A stretch of DNA of 64,000 nt from JANQGG01 sp964642175 (GCA_964642175.1 CAZXOK010000003.1:309165-373164), one strand, 5' to 3'. Shown: positions 44,656 to 53,062, numbered from the stretch's first letter. Notes: generated by a model from the sequence alone, not told the origin. Program-made: numbers and translations.

Positions 44656-45591
44656 ATGGCAACTTTACACACTAATTTTGGCGAAATCCAGGGATGCGAT
44701 ATCCGGTCCTACTATTCAAACAAGAAACAAGATGGCGCATTAGCCCTTGAGGCAGCCCATCTAGAAACACCCTATGGCACACTGGTGCCACAATATTTTG
44801 CTGAAGATATGGGAAGGCGGCAGGTGAAACCCGTTTATACATATAAAACCGGAGAACTTAAATCCTTACCGTTGCAGGAGCAAACCCTTTTAAAAACAAA
44901 TATTGGTGAGATTCCGGCTGAACTCGTCACATTTTACCAGAGTGGTGCCATGAAACGTGTCTTTCCTTTAGATGGAAAACTCAGTGGATTCTGGACCTGG
45001 GAAAACGAGCAGAAACTCTCTGTTCCTATGGCCTTAACAACTCCTGTCGGGACTGTTGAAGCTCGATTTATCGGTATCCAGTTTTATGAGAGCGGAGCCC
45101 TGAAAAGCTTCACCTTATGGCCTAAGGAAGTTGTTATGGTAAAAACACCTGCCGGCGAAGTAAATGTCAGAACCGGTATGTCTTTTTATGAAAATGGTGC
45201 GGTGCGTTCCTTTGAGCCGGCCGAAGCCATTGCGGTTCAATCGCCAATAGGTGTGCTGAAAGCTTACGATTCCAATCCTTTGGGTATCCATGGCGATATC
45301 AACTCGGTACAGTTTGATGAGCTTGGGGCGGTGATTGCCTTGAATACCATAGATAACGAAATTAAAGTAATAGATCAGAAGAACAACCGGTATTTGTACA
45401 AGCCATTACTTAAAGAGGCTGTTTGCAGTCATAAGAAAAAAGATGTCTTGCCGTTGCGTATGAAGTTTGAGGCCGGGGAAGTGATGTTTTATGAAGATGA
45501 TAATCACCGGTTCTCTCTTGCCGATTGCCAGTTTGAGCTTTCACAGATTATGCTTGAACTTGAAGAAACAACTGGTGGTTGCGAAGTATGA
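44656..45591 (+). CDS. Internally repetitive MORN-like protein
   Basis: 311 residues from the ATG at 44656, which has a GAGGG site 6 bases upstream; an ATG at 44623 would add 11 unlikely residues. The protein repeats a unit of about 45 residues: TFYQSGAMKRVFPLDG, QFYESGALKSFTLWPK and SFYENGAVRSFEPAEA, each preceded by a segment such as TPVGTVEARFIG or TPAGEVNVRTGM. FYxxGAxKxF units resemble MORN-like antitoxin-type repeats. A terminator follows immediately. No enzyme motif is seen; function unknown. Confidence 0.75.
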   Translation: MATLHTNFGEIQGCDIRSYYSNKKQDGALALEAAHLETPYGTLVPQYFAEDMGRRQVKPVYTYKTGELKSLPLQEQTLLKTNIGEIPAELVTFYQSGAMKRVFPLDGKLSGFWTWENEQKLSVPMALTTPVGTVEARFIGIQFYESGALKSFTLWPKEVVMVKTPAGEVNVRTGMSFYENGAVRSFEPAEAIAVQSPIGVLKAYDSNPLGIHGDINSVQFDELGAVIALNTIDNEIKVIDQKNNRYLYKPLLKEAVCSHKKKDVLPLRMKFEAGEVMFYEDDNHRFSLADCQFELSQIMLELEETTGGCEV

Positions 45592-45596
45592 CCCTT

Positions 45597-45633
45597 TAAA
45601 GGCTGTTTCCTAAAGAAGCAGCCTTTTTTTTCT
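45597..45633 (+). terminator. Rho-independent terminator
   Basis: AAAGGCTG pairs with CAGCCTTT around a 13-base loop and is followed by a run of T, 6 bases after the repeat-protein stop codon. Confidence 0.85.
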
Positions 45634-45835
45634 CTTTCCACCCTCTCCGACTATTCTTGTTTCTCCCGTCCAGCGATATCTGTATCTAGTTTATGAATTC
45701 ATAAGCCTAAAAAAACGCACAATTTTTGGGCCCAATGCCAGGGGCTGGCCTTATTGCGTTCGTTAGCGCCTGAATACAGTGTTATATTGGCAGGGTTGTA
45801 TCATAGACTACTTTTGTCCAATAAATTTAACTGAT

Positions 45836-46168
45836 ATGAAAAAAGTCATCAAAAAACTCGGCAAGGTGACGATTCTGGTGGCCATCAGTCTTTGGTTTGG
45901 CATAAATAATCTGGCAATAGCCCAGGAAAAAAAGAGCAGGCCGATCCGGCTCAAATGGAAGCTATGATGGGGCCCATGATGGGCTTAATGATGGAAGGGA
46001 TGATGGATAGTATGCTTACATATTTATCAAAACCAGAAAACACCGACAGGCTTGCCAGCTATCTTTGGAACTATTTACAATGCACTCATAAAAAAAGGAT
46101 TTTCAAAAGAGGAAGCTTTGCAGATTGTTACCACTGCAAATATGCTTAATACCATGTCTTTAAAGTAA
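45836..46168 (+). pseudogene. Small secreted Met-rich protein with two frameshifts
   Basis: The frame from 45836 encodes a signal peptide (MKKVIKKLGKVTILVAISLW...IAQ), then meets A AAA AAG at about 45926-45932. A one-base backward shift there gives EQADPAQMEAMMGPMMGLMM and continues as MMDSMLTYLSKPENTD. Near 46075 a further shift (one base too many) is needed to continue NALIKKGFSKEEALQIV to the stop at 46168. Restored, the protein would have about 110 residues. Two breaks favour a pseudogene or sequence errors over programmed frameshifting. No family recognised. Confidence 0.5.
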
Positions 46169-46476
46169 TCCCACCCGATTTTTCTGAAAGTCTTTAAAGG
46201 GCTGCCGGAATATGAAGATCTTGAAATCCCGGGTTGATTTCAGGATTAACGGTTCCGGTAAGCCCTTTAATCATGACACCTTTTCTCCTTCTTGATCACT
46301 TAATGTTGTCTCCAAACCTTCCCAAACCCGGAAAACCGTATTGAGAAAAAAGCCCAAATTTGTAATAAATTTCTATCATTTATGTTGAAAGCATTAATTT
46401 ATTCACTAAATTATACGAAAATGTTAAATAATGTAGGCTTTCCGTTAAACTTAACTCACTAGATAAATCAATAAAA
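46169..46476. other. Upstream region of the amt-glnK operon
   Basis: About 308 bases without a gene. Apart from the inverted repeat at 46194-46270 it is AT-rich near the amt start. No clear sigma-54 or NtrC-type site was found, so the nitrogen control of this operon is not visible. Confidence 0.45.
46194..46270. repeat. Long imperfect inverted repeat
   Basis: TTAAAGGGCTGCCGGAA (46194-46210) pairs with TTCCGGTAAGCCCTTTAA (46253-46270) with one bulge, closing a 42-base loop. It could be a structured RNA or a terminator-like element; no T run follows. Confidence 0.5.
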
Positions 46477-47805
46477 ATGGGAAAAAAACTATTGAAACCG
46501 TTTGGGCTGGTTGTTGCAGGGGTGTTACTGGCCAATACGGCGTGGGCAACTGAACACACTACTGATTCAGGTACCACGGCATGGATGATTACAGCAACCA
46601 CATTGGTTTTGTTAATGGTGCCGGGTCTGGCCATGTTTTATGGTGGCTTGGTAAGAACTAAAAACGTACTGGGTACGATGATGCATAGTTTTGCAGCTAT
46701 GGTTGTTATAGGTGTACTCTGGCCGGCACTTGGTTATGCGATCAGTTTCGGTGAAAATGTATTTGGTGGCTGGTTTGGCTGGAATCCGGATTATGTCTTT
46801 CTTCATGGCATTGATGATACCATAATGGATGCCGGTATCCCTGAGTATGTGTTTGCAATGTTCCAGGGTAAATTTGCCATTATTGCCCCGGCCCTGATTG
46901 CCGGAGCGTTTGCTGAGCGGGTTACTTTCAGAGGTTACATTGTTTTTATTGCCTTATGGAGTTTACTGGTTTACAGCCCAATCTGCCACTGGGTTTGGGC
47001 AGGTGATGGCTTTTTATATAACATGGGCCCGGCCGGTGCTATCGATTTTGCCGGTGGCACAGTGGTTCATATTTCTTCGGGTGTCAGTGCCCTGGTAGCT
47101 ATATTATACCTGGGGGCACGTCGCGGGTATCCAAAAAATGTTATGAATCCCAATAACCTCGTGATGACTTTAATTGGTGCCGGATTGCTTTGGGTCGGTT
47201 GGTTTGGGTTCAACGCAGGAAGTGCGGTAGCCAGTGATCTGGATACAGGACGCGCGTTAACTGTTACTCAAATTGCAGCTGCTTCAGGTGCCCTGGCCTG
47301 GATGGTTATTGAAGCATTTATGTATAAAAAAGCAACCAGTTTAGGCGTAGCCTCTGGTATTCTGGCCGGTTTGGTGGCCATTACCCCGGCAGCCGGTGTG
47401 GTTCAACCGGTTGGTGCTGTAATTATTGGTTTTGCAGCTGCCATCTTCTGTTTCCTTGCCATTCAGCTGAAAGATCGTTTAGGATTTGACGACAGCCTGG
47501 ATGCTTTTGGAATTCATGGGATTGGTGGTATTGTAGGGGCATTAACACTCACATTTTTCATCCGCGACAGCTGGATGGCTGATGCCGCTGTTGCTGCCGG
47601 TGGCAGTTGGACAGTCTGGCAGCAGTTTGGTATTCAGGCTGCAGCAGTTGGCATCACCATTGTGTATGCAGCGGTTGTAACCATTATACTTGTTGTTCTG
47701 ATTGATAAAATCCTCGGTTTCAGAATGAAAGAGGAAGATGAAATGTCGGGTCTTGATCACAGCGTGCACGGTGAGCACGGTTATGGCTTAATCAATCCAA
47801 ACTAA
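46477..47805 (+). CDS. amt: Ammonium transporter
   Basis: 442 residues. A cleavable signal peptide (ends ANTAWA) precedes 11 membrane segments. Amt blocks are MVPGLAMFYGGLVRTKNVLG, HWVWAGDGFLYNMGPAGAID, FAGGTVVHISSGVSALVA with the first pore His, WVGWFGFNAGSA and DAFGIHGIGGIVGAL with the second pore His. It conducts ammonium across the inner membrane. The PII gene follows 10 bases after the stop, the standard amt-glnK pair. Confidence 0.96.
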   Translation: MGKKLLKPFGLVVAGVLLANTAWATEHTTDSGTTAWMITATTLVLLMVPGLAMFYGGLVRTKNVLGTMMHSFAAMVVIGVLWPALGYAISFGENVFGGWFGWNPDYVFLHGIDDTIMDAGIPEYVFAMFQGKFAIIAPALIAGAFAERVTFRGYIVFIALWSLLVYSPICHWVWAGDGFLYNMGPAGAIDFAGGTVVHISSGVSALVAILYLGARRGYPKNVMNPNNLVMTLIGAGLLWVGWFGFNAGSAVASDLDTGRALTVTQIAAASGALAWMVIEAFMYKKATSLGVASGILAGLVAITPAAGVVQPVGAVIIGFAAAIFCFLAIQLKDRLGFDDSLDAFGIHGIGGIVGALTLTFFIRDSWMADAAVAAGGSWTVWQQFGIQAAAVGITIVYAAVVTIILVVLIDKILGFRMKEEDEMSGLDHSVHGEHGYGLINPN

Positions 47806-47815
47806 AATCTATACC

Positions 47816-48157
47816 ATGAAATTAATAACAGCGATTATACAGGAAGATAAACTGGATGCGGTTCGTGAAGCGCTTATCCAGGCCGATATAACCCGGATTT
47901 CCGTAAATCGGATTTCAGGACATGGCCGTCAGGAAGATATCGATATATACCGGGGTAAGAAAATTGCCCCGAACCTGCTGCCAAAAATCGAGATAAAAAT
48001 TGCGGTTAACCAGGACTTTATGGAAACGACAATCAACACCATTATTGAAGCAGCCAAGCATGGCAGCGGGGAAGTGGGAGATGGGAAGATCTTTGTAACT
48101 CCTCTCGAAGAATGCATTCGTATTCGAACCAACGAACGAGGTCACGAAGCGATCTGA
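47816..48157 (+). CDS. glnK: PII nitrogen-regulatory protein
   Basis: 113 residues, PII fold. MKLITAIIQEDKLDAVREAL, SGHGRQEDIDIYRGKKIAPN (T-loop), PKIEIKIAVNQDF and GSGEVGDGKIFVTPLEECIR (ATP-binding) are present. The T-loop Tyr that is uridylylated in enterobacterial PII (position 51) appears replaced by Ile in GKKIAP, so control by uridylylation is unlikely; ligand binding should remain. It would plug and regulate the Amt channel encoded just upstream. Confidence 0.94.
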   Translation: MKLITAIIQEDKLDAVREALIQADITRISVNRISGHGRQEDIDIYRGKKIAPNLLPKIEIKIAVNQDFMETTINTIIEAAKHGSGEVGDGKIFVTPLEECIRIRTNERGHEAI

Positions 48158-48183
48158 TCCATTCCTGGAAGGTAGAGATTACG

Positions 48184-48230
48184 AACCTGCAAGAGTTAGC
48201 TTTTTATAAAGCACTTTTGCAGGTTTTTTT
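48184..48230 (+). terminator. Rho-independent terminator of amt-glnK
   Basis: AACCTGCAA and TTGCAGGTT form a stem around a 24-base loop and are followed by a T run, 27 bases after the glnK stop codon. Confidence 0.8.
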
Positions 48231-48499
48231 AATTCCCCAAATCATGCCTACATCTTCTCGGGGTAGACGAACAATTAAAAATGAGTTAAAAAAAGATGTT
48301 TTTTTTTTATGCGTTCGTACATAAGAAAGAAGAGGCATAGTTGGTCATAGGGCAGCTCAGTCCATAGAGGCCATTTTTCAGGATATAATCATCAACCTGT
48401 AACCAATCCTGAAAGCCTGCACTCTTAAATGTTCTTCCCGCATCTCTGAGCGCACATTACTGAAAACCTTTATTTAGAAACAAAACCCCGGAGGTTATT
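48231..48499. other. Non-coding gap upstream of the protease gene
   Basis: No gene supported. It contains a TTTTTTTTTT run at about 48299-48308 preceded by an A run. The protease promoter should lie here. Confidence 0.45.
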
Positions 48500-49408
48500 A
48501 TGTATTCAATGTACCAGAAACTTACCCTTGAAGGTTCTCACCAGGAAGTAGGAACAGGCTGGCTCCCACCCATGCCCGACTTAAGAGATTATACCGAGCA
48601 AATGGGCGACCTGCCCGACATGACCAAAATGCTAGGCATTGCACCCAAATCAAAATACGCCATGCCTAAAGAGATTGATTTAAGCAAAGGTTTTTCTAAG
48701 GTTGAAAATCAGCTTAACATTGGTTCCTGTAAAGCACAAGCCGCCGTAGGTGTGGTAGAGTACCTGCAAAAACGCGCCTATGGAAAACACATCGAAGGCT
48801 CGAGGTTGTTTGTTTATAAAGTTACCCGAAACCTGATGGGTGTAACCGGTGATACCGGAAGTTGGCTCAGGAATACCATGGGAGCACTTGCCCTTTGTGG
48901 TGTCGCACCGGAAAAATACTGGCCGTACGACGTGGATGATTTTGATTTGGAACCGACCTCGTTTGTATATGCAGTGGCAGACAATTATGAAGCGTTGCGA
49001 TATTTCTGCCACGACCCCTTAGGACAGAATATTCCTCACAGCCAGGTACTGGATCGGGTAAAAGCATTTCTGGCTGCCGGGATTCCTTCTATGTTAGGTT
49101 TCTTTGGATTCGACTCGTTCGGGTATTCCGATGCCCCGGGCCATATCCCGTTTCCATGTCCGGAAGAACGAGCCAGATGGGGCCATGCCATTGTGGCCGT
49201 TGGCTATGATGATGACAAGGTGATTAAAAACACGCGTTGCAATAAGAAAACCAAAGGAGCGTTAAAGATCCGGAATTCCTGGGGCTTGAGTTGGGGCGAT
49301 GATGGTTATGGCTGGCTGCCTTATGACTATGTTTTGCATGGATTAGCCGTTGATTTCTGGTCGCTTTTATCCATGGAATGGGTTGAAACAAAACAATTCG
49401 GCATCTGA
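48500..49408 (+). CDS. Papain-like C1-family cysteine peptidase
   Basis: 302 residues. The oxyanion Gln and catalytic Cys are in VENQLNIGSCKAQAAVGVVE, the His in WGHAIVAVGYDDD and the Asn in LKIRNSWGLSWGDDGYGWLP, the full C1A triad. About 70 residues precede the catalytic domain (a short propeptide-like part with PPMPDLRDYTEQMGDLPDM) and no signal peptide is seen, so it is probably cytoplasmic. A GGAGG ribosome site precedes the ATG. It is a single gene. Confidence 0.92.
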   Translation: MYSMYQKLTLEGSHQEVGTGWLPPMPDLRDYTEQMGDLPDMTKMLGIAPKSKYAMPKEIDLSKGFSKVENQLNIGSCKAQAAVGVVEYLQKRAYGKHIEGSRLFVYKVTRNLMGVTGDTGSWLRNTMGALALCGVAPEKYWPYDVDDFDLEPTSFVYAVADNYEALRYFCHDPLGQNIPHSQVLDRVKAFLAAGIPSMLGFFGFDSFGYSDAPGHIPFPCPEERARWGHAIVAVGYDDDKVIKNTRCNKKTKGALKIRNSWGLSWGDDGYGWLPYDYVLHGLAVDFWSLLSMEWVETKQFGI

Positions 49409-49789
49409 CGGTATAGGTGTTTTTTGGATTTTTCGAAAGGAATTAAATAAAGCCTTTCTAAGGCTCTATTCGTGACTTATACTTTATCAAGCAACCCTTT
49501 CAGGCCTTACTGCTTTGTACCTCCAAGGGTTGCTTTACCTTAAAAACAACATTAAAACATTTTGAGCGGTCTTAACCAATGTGGGCAATAGCGCATAATG
49601 TTTTTCTTATAAACTTGCACTTGCTTTAGTATTACAGGGCAAGCTGTTGAGGTTGCCTGCGTTCATTTATAGCCCCCAAGTCCCCTCATAAATGTAAAGC
49701 CATGTTATTGGAGTGTAACCTATAACTCCATTGGCCCATTCTGGGAAAGCATGGGTGAAGCGGATGTTATACATTAAGAGAGAATTGTA
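49409..49789. other. Gap upstream of the recombinase; probable left edge of the cassette island
   Basis: About 380 bases without a gene. It contains an 11-base perfect inverted repeat (49489-49499 with 49525-49535), a TGGAGT/ACTCCA hairpin near 49710-49735, and ATAGCCCCCAA at 49669-49679, a copy of which lies just beyond the last cassette (54994-55004). Confidence 0.45.
49489..49535. repeat. Perfect inverted repeat
   Basis: AAGCAACCCTT (49489-49499) and AAGGGTTGCTT (49525-49535) are exact inverse copies with a 25-base loop. There is no T run, so a simple terminator is doubtful; it may be a recombination site or a structured 3' end of the protease transcript. Confidence 0.5.
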
Positions 49790-50638
49790 ATGCAGGAAGC
49801 TATTGAAAAATACACGAATTTTCTTGTTCAAAAGAGATATAGCAAAAATACGATAAAAACATATTGTAATTATTTTGAGGATTTTGTTGCTTATTTTAAA
49901 GCACTGAATGAACTTGAAAAAATACAGGATGTAACAACAAGACAAATATATTCTTATATTTTAGAGCTTATAAACACAAAAAATATTTCTGCAAGTCAGC
50001 AAAATCAAAGAATCAATGCAATTAAATTCTATTATGAAAAAGTTCTTGGCAGAGAAAAGCAGTATTACAACCTGCATCGCCCTAAAAAAGAACATAAACT
50101 GCCAAAGGTGTTAAGTAAAAATGAGGTAAAAAGGATATTAAACTCATGCGACAATATAAAACACAAGTCTATTTTAATGTTGATCTATTCTGCCGGGTTA
50201 AGACGAAGTGAATTATTAAACCTCAGTATTTCTGATATTGATTCTGAAAGAATGGTAATCAATATAAAAGGAGCAAAGGGTATGAAAGATAGAATTTCAT
50301 TGCTATCAGAGAATTTACTTAAACTATTAAGAGATTATTACAAAGTGTATAAGCCTGTAAAATATCTTTTTGGAGGTCTAAATGGAGGGAAGTATTCTCC
50401 AACCAGCGTTGCAAATGTTTTGAAGAAGGCCGCATTGAAGGCGGGAATCCGAAAAACTGTTACTCCTCATATGTTACGCCATAGTTTTGCAACTCATTTA
50501 CTCGAACAAGGAACTGATTTAAGGTATATTCAGGAGTTATTGGGACACAACAGTTCTAAAACAACTGAAATTTATACGCATGTATCTAAAAAGGCAATTG
50601 ATAAGATTAAAAACCCTGTTGATGATTTTTTTGATTGA
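49790..50638 (+). CDS. Tyrosine recombinase (Xer-like integrase of the cassette array)
   Basis: 282 residues. An N-terminal SAM-like DNA-binding domain (residues 1-95: YTNFLVQKRYSKNTIKTYCN) precedes the catalytic domain. The catalytic residues are Arg138 (SAGLRRSELL), Lys near 163 (GAKGMKD), His227 and Arg230 (PHMLRHSFATHL), His253 (LLGHNSSKTT) and Tyr262 (EIYTHVS). Between the beta hairpin and the second Arg box, the sequence goes directly from KYLFGGLNGG to SVANVLKKAALKAGI, without the about 20-residue extra segment of IntI enzymes. The gene points toward an array of four cassettes. It probably recombines their ends; chromosome dimer resolution is an alternative. Confidence 0.92.
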   Translation: MQEAIEKYTNFLVQKRYSKNTIKTYCNYFEDFVAYFKALNELEKIQDVTTRQIYSYILELINTKNISASQQNQRINAIKFYYEKVLGREKQYYNLHRPKKEHKLPKVLSKNEVKRILNSCDNIKHKSILMLIYSAGLRRSELLNLSISDIDSERMVINIKGAKGMKDRISLLSENLLKLLRDYYKVYKPVKYLFGGLNGGKYSPTSVANVLKKAALKAGIRKTVTPHMLRHSFATHLLEQGTDLRYIQELLGHNSSKTTEIYTHVSKKAIDKIKNPVDDFFD

Positions 50639-50669
50639 GGAGTTTGAAATTGATAAAAGAAAATAAATA

Positions 50670-50735
50670 CAATTGTGTTTAGCCCGCCAATTTAGTAGGA
50701 TAAACACAATTGAGTTTACACAAACGTTGGCAATA
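50670..50735. repeat. First recombination point of the cassette array (attI- or attC-like)
   Basis: A perfect 12-base inverted repeat (CAATTGTGTTTA at 50670-50681, TAAACACAATTG at 50701-50712) is followed by GTTGGCAATA at 50726-50735, the left boundary of the first cassette. Unlike the later sites, no inverse core (RYYYAAC) is found on its left side, so it may be the primary insertion site rather than a cassette end. Confidence 0.6.
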
Positions 50736-50750
50736 ATATGTAAAACCACC

Positions 50751-51815
50751 ATGGCAAGAATAATCGGCCAAGTTGAGTCATTGAAAACATTAAGGTTTGA
50801 ATTGCAAAAAAGAAATATAAGTAGATTCAATTCTGTAGGAGATATTAATCGGTTTTGCAAAGAGTTCTCAATGGAGAAGCACAAAGTATTGGAGTACCAT
50901 AAGAATGTATTAATTGAAGAAATAAATCAAAAGTCCGATAGGATTAAGGATAATGAGAATAGGCTTGAACAAACAATAAATGATGAGATTAGTAGATTAG
51001 ATACAAGCATAGGTAATTATAAGGAACGTAAGGAGAAGTTAGAAATAAAGAAAAGAAATGCTTTTTTCCTAATCAAGGTGATCTTATTCTTCAAAATCAG
51101 AAAGTTAAATAGAAAAATACTGTATTTAACCGAAAACTATGAACTAATCATAAATAGTTCAATTAGAGATATAAAGAAAGAAATATATCATGACTCAAAT
51201 AGTCTTGCATACTTATCAGAAAATAAACAAAAAGTAATATTTGAAAGAAGCAGACCTGAAATCAAGGAGCTAGAACACGCAAAAGAAGCTATTGATGAAC
51301 TTAGGACCTTGATAACAGGGGCCATTGGGGAAAGCTTAGTTGAAAAAGAAATAGGAAAGCTGTCAGATGATTATACACTAATCAATGATTATAGCTTACA
51401 GTTTAACCCTCCAATTTATAACAAGAAAACTAATGATAGAATCTATTCTATTCAGCTTGACCACCTACTTATCTCCCGGGCAGGTATATTCATTTTGGAG
51501 ACAAAGAACTGGAGTAAGGAATCAATAAATTCCTTGGATCTTAGGTCTCCTGTTGACCAAATCATTAGAACAAGCTATGCATTATTTGTTGTTGCAAATA
51601 ATAAGATTCACCTGGACAAACACCATTGGGGAGCGAAACAGATTCCAATTAGGAGCATAATTGTTATGATTCATTCTAAACCAAAGGAAGAATTCAAGTA
51701 TGTTAAGATTAAGCTATTACAAGAACTAAATAGTTATATAGAGTACTTTGACCCAATTCTCTCAAAACATGAAGTAGAAAGCGTTGCAAACTCATTAATC
51801 AGAAAAAGAAACTAA
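50751..51815 (+). CDS. NERD-domain protein (cassette 1)
   Basis: 354 residues from the ATG at 50751; an upstream ATG at 50673 falls within the recombination site and is rejected. Residues about 40-200 are coiled coil with a short hydrophobic segment. The C-terminal part is a NERD (nuclease-related) domain: GAIGESLVEKEIGKL, DYTLINDYSLQFNP, IYSIQLDHLLISRAGIFILE and TKNWS, matching the GxxGE...DH..I...G.F.(I/V)E.K pattern of a PD-(D/E)xK-like fold. It is probably a DNA-acting protein. It is the only gene of the first cassette, bounded by GTTGGCAATA and its exact inverse. Confidence 0.8.
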   Translation: MARIIGQVESLKTLRFELQKRNISRFNSVGDINRFCKEFSMEKHKVLEYHKNVLIEEINQKSDRIKDNENRLEQTINDEISRLDTSIGNYKERKEKLEIKKRNAFFLIKVILFFKIRKLNRKILYLTENYELIINSSIRDIKKEIYHDSNSLAYLSENKQKVIFERSRPEIKELEHAKEAIDELRTLITGAIGESLVEKEIGKLSDDYTLINDYSLQFNPPIYNKKTNDRIYSIQLDHLLISRAGIFILETKNWSKESINSLDLRSPVDQIIRTSYALFVVANNKIHLDKHHWGAKQIPIRSIIVMIHSKPKEEFKYVKIKLLQELNSYIEYFDPILSKHEVESVANSLIRKRN

Positions 51816-51820
51816 CATAC

Positions 51821-52017
51821 TATTGCCAACATGCGGTATAATTAATAGCCTTTGTCATGCTTTTTGCATTCTCCCCGCAGTGGCCTGCGCGCTATTAAAT
51901 AAGAAAGGTTAACTTTATACATGAAACGTGAAGGAAGTATGAGAAGTTGGCAAAAAGCACGCCATAACGGCCTGAAAGCCGTTAAACGGCTACTAATCAT
52001 ACCGCCGACCGTTAGGC
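51821..52017. repeat. attC-like site 1 (end of cassette 1)
   Basis: TATTGCCAAC (51821-51830) is the exact reverse complement of the left end of this cassette (50726-50735). GCGGTATAATTAATAGCC (51833-51850) pairs with GGCTACTAATCATACCGC (51988-52005) with two mismatches. The right core GTTAGGC (52011-52017) opens the next cassette. This is the R''-L''...L'-R' layout of integron attC sites, here about 197 bases long. Confidence 0.82.
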
Positions 52018-52056
52018 GCAATATACCCGCAACTAAAAATTAAAGGAGAAGAAAAT

Positions 52057-52878
52057 ATGGAACAATCATTTCTTAAAATGTATCAAGAAGACGGTGTCTT
52101 TTTAACTAAACCCGACGAAATTACCTTACATCAATCTTGTCCTGATAGACTATCTTGTTGGATAAATGAAAATAATATTAAAGAAAGCGGATGTGATTGG
52201 AATAAAATTCAAAAACCATATATTGGTTCTGAATACAAAAATATATTACTCGCAATTGGTTTAAACCTTAACGAGTATGGCGGTTGGAGCTCGCTTAATA
52301 ATTTATTTAATGGAGAAAATGAAAATTTAGGTATCATTAAATATTTATCTAAGGGTTGGAAAAAAATTAATTTTGGAAATCAAAACTATGGAGGAACTTT
52401 TATTTATCACAGATTAGCTGTTTATGCTAGCATTATTATAGAAGATAAAATTTGTTCTGATGGCAATTTAGTTTTGTCACCCAATATGATTAATATTTAT
52501 GAAGATAATATTTATTTATCAAACATTATGAAGAAAATTGCATTTGTAGAGGCAGTTAAATGTTCTCCTTGGTGGGAAAAGTCTACTCCAACCGACCAAA
52601 TGAAATTTAATTGTCCGAAACGATTTCTAGTAAATGAAATTCAAATTCTTAAACCGCAATTTATTATTTTATTCGATAAAGATATATTTTTTGCTTTAAA
52701 ATCAACTTCGAAAATTGAAAATGAATATACTATGCAGTATTCGAATTACTGTAAAATGACTATTAATAATCAGGCTTATAAAATATTTTATATTATTCAT
52801 CCATCCGCTTTCGGAGGAAATTCAAGAGATGTTGCACTTGATTTGTTTACATTGAAACAAAAAATTGAAAATGATTAA
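52057..52878 (+). CDS. Uracil-DNA-glycosylase-superfamily-like protein (cassette 2)
   Basis: 273 residues, soluble. The C-terminal half resembles the UDG fold: KKIAFVEAVKCSPWWEKSTP, NCPKRFLVNEIQILKPQFII and IIHPSAFGGNSR, that is a KC.P-type loop, the NC..(R/W)FL..EI..LKP helix and strand, and the HPS motif near the end. The GxDPG-type water-activating motif is not obvious, so catalysis is uncertain. A good AAGGAG ribosome site precedes the ATG. It is the only gene of cassette 2. Confidence 0.55.
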   Translation: MEQSFLKMYQEDGVFLTKPDEITLHQSCPDRLSCWINENNIKESGCDWNKIQKPYIGSEYKNILLAIGLNLNEYGGWSSLNNLFNGENENLGIIKYLSKGWKKINFGNQNYGGTFIYHRLAVYASIIIEDKICSDGNLVLSPNMINIYEDNIYLSNIMKKIAFVEAVKCSPWWEKSTPTDQMKFNCPKRFLVNEIQILKPQFIILFDKDIFFALKSTSKIENEYTMQYSNYCKMTINNQAYKIFYIIHPSAFGGNSRDVALDLFTLKQKIEND

Positions 52879-52908
52879 AAAAGACACGGTAATAAATGCG
52901 GGCATACA

Positions 52909-53050
52909 GCGCCTAACAGCCGTTACCCGGTTCCGCATCCTTGCGGATGCTACACCCAAATTGCACTTTGTCACGGTTTTTGCAGAGGCAAAAACACGTG
53001 CCAATCGGCTGCGCCGACCGTGCAACTTCGGGTAACGGCAAACGTTATCT
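52909..53050. repeat. attC-like site 2 (end of cassette 2)
   Basis: GCGCCTAAC (52909-52917) is the exact reverse complement of GTTAGGCGC at 52011-52019, the left end of cassette 2. GCCGTTACCCG (52919-52929) pairs perfectly with CGGGTAACGGC (53029-53039), and an inner TTGCAC/GTGCAA pair extends the stem. The right core GTTATCT (53044-53050) opens cassette 3. Confidence 0.88.
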
Positions 53051-53062
53051 TCAATTGACTAA

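Noticed and set aside
49790..50638. Recombinase as a housekeeping XerC/XerD
   Set aside because: Its position ahead of four cassette-bounded genes favours a mobile-array role, though only phylogeny could settle this.
50673..50750. Upstream extension of the NERD protein (26 residues)
   Set aside because: It would be translated from the recombination-site hairpin and GTT core; the ATG at 50751 lies just after them and fits the layout of the other cassettes.
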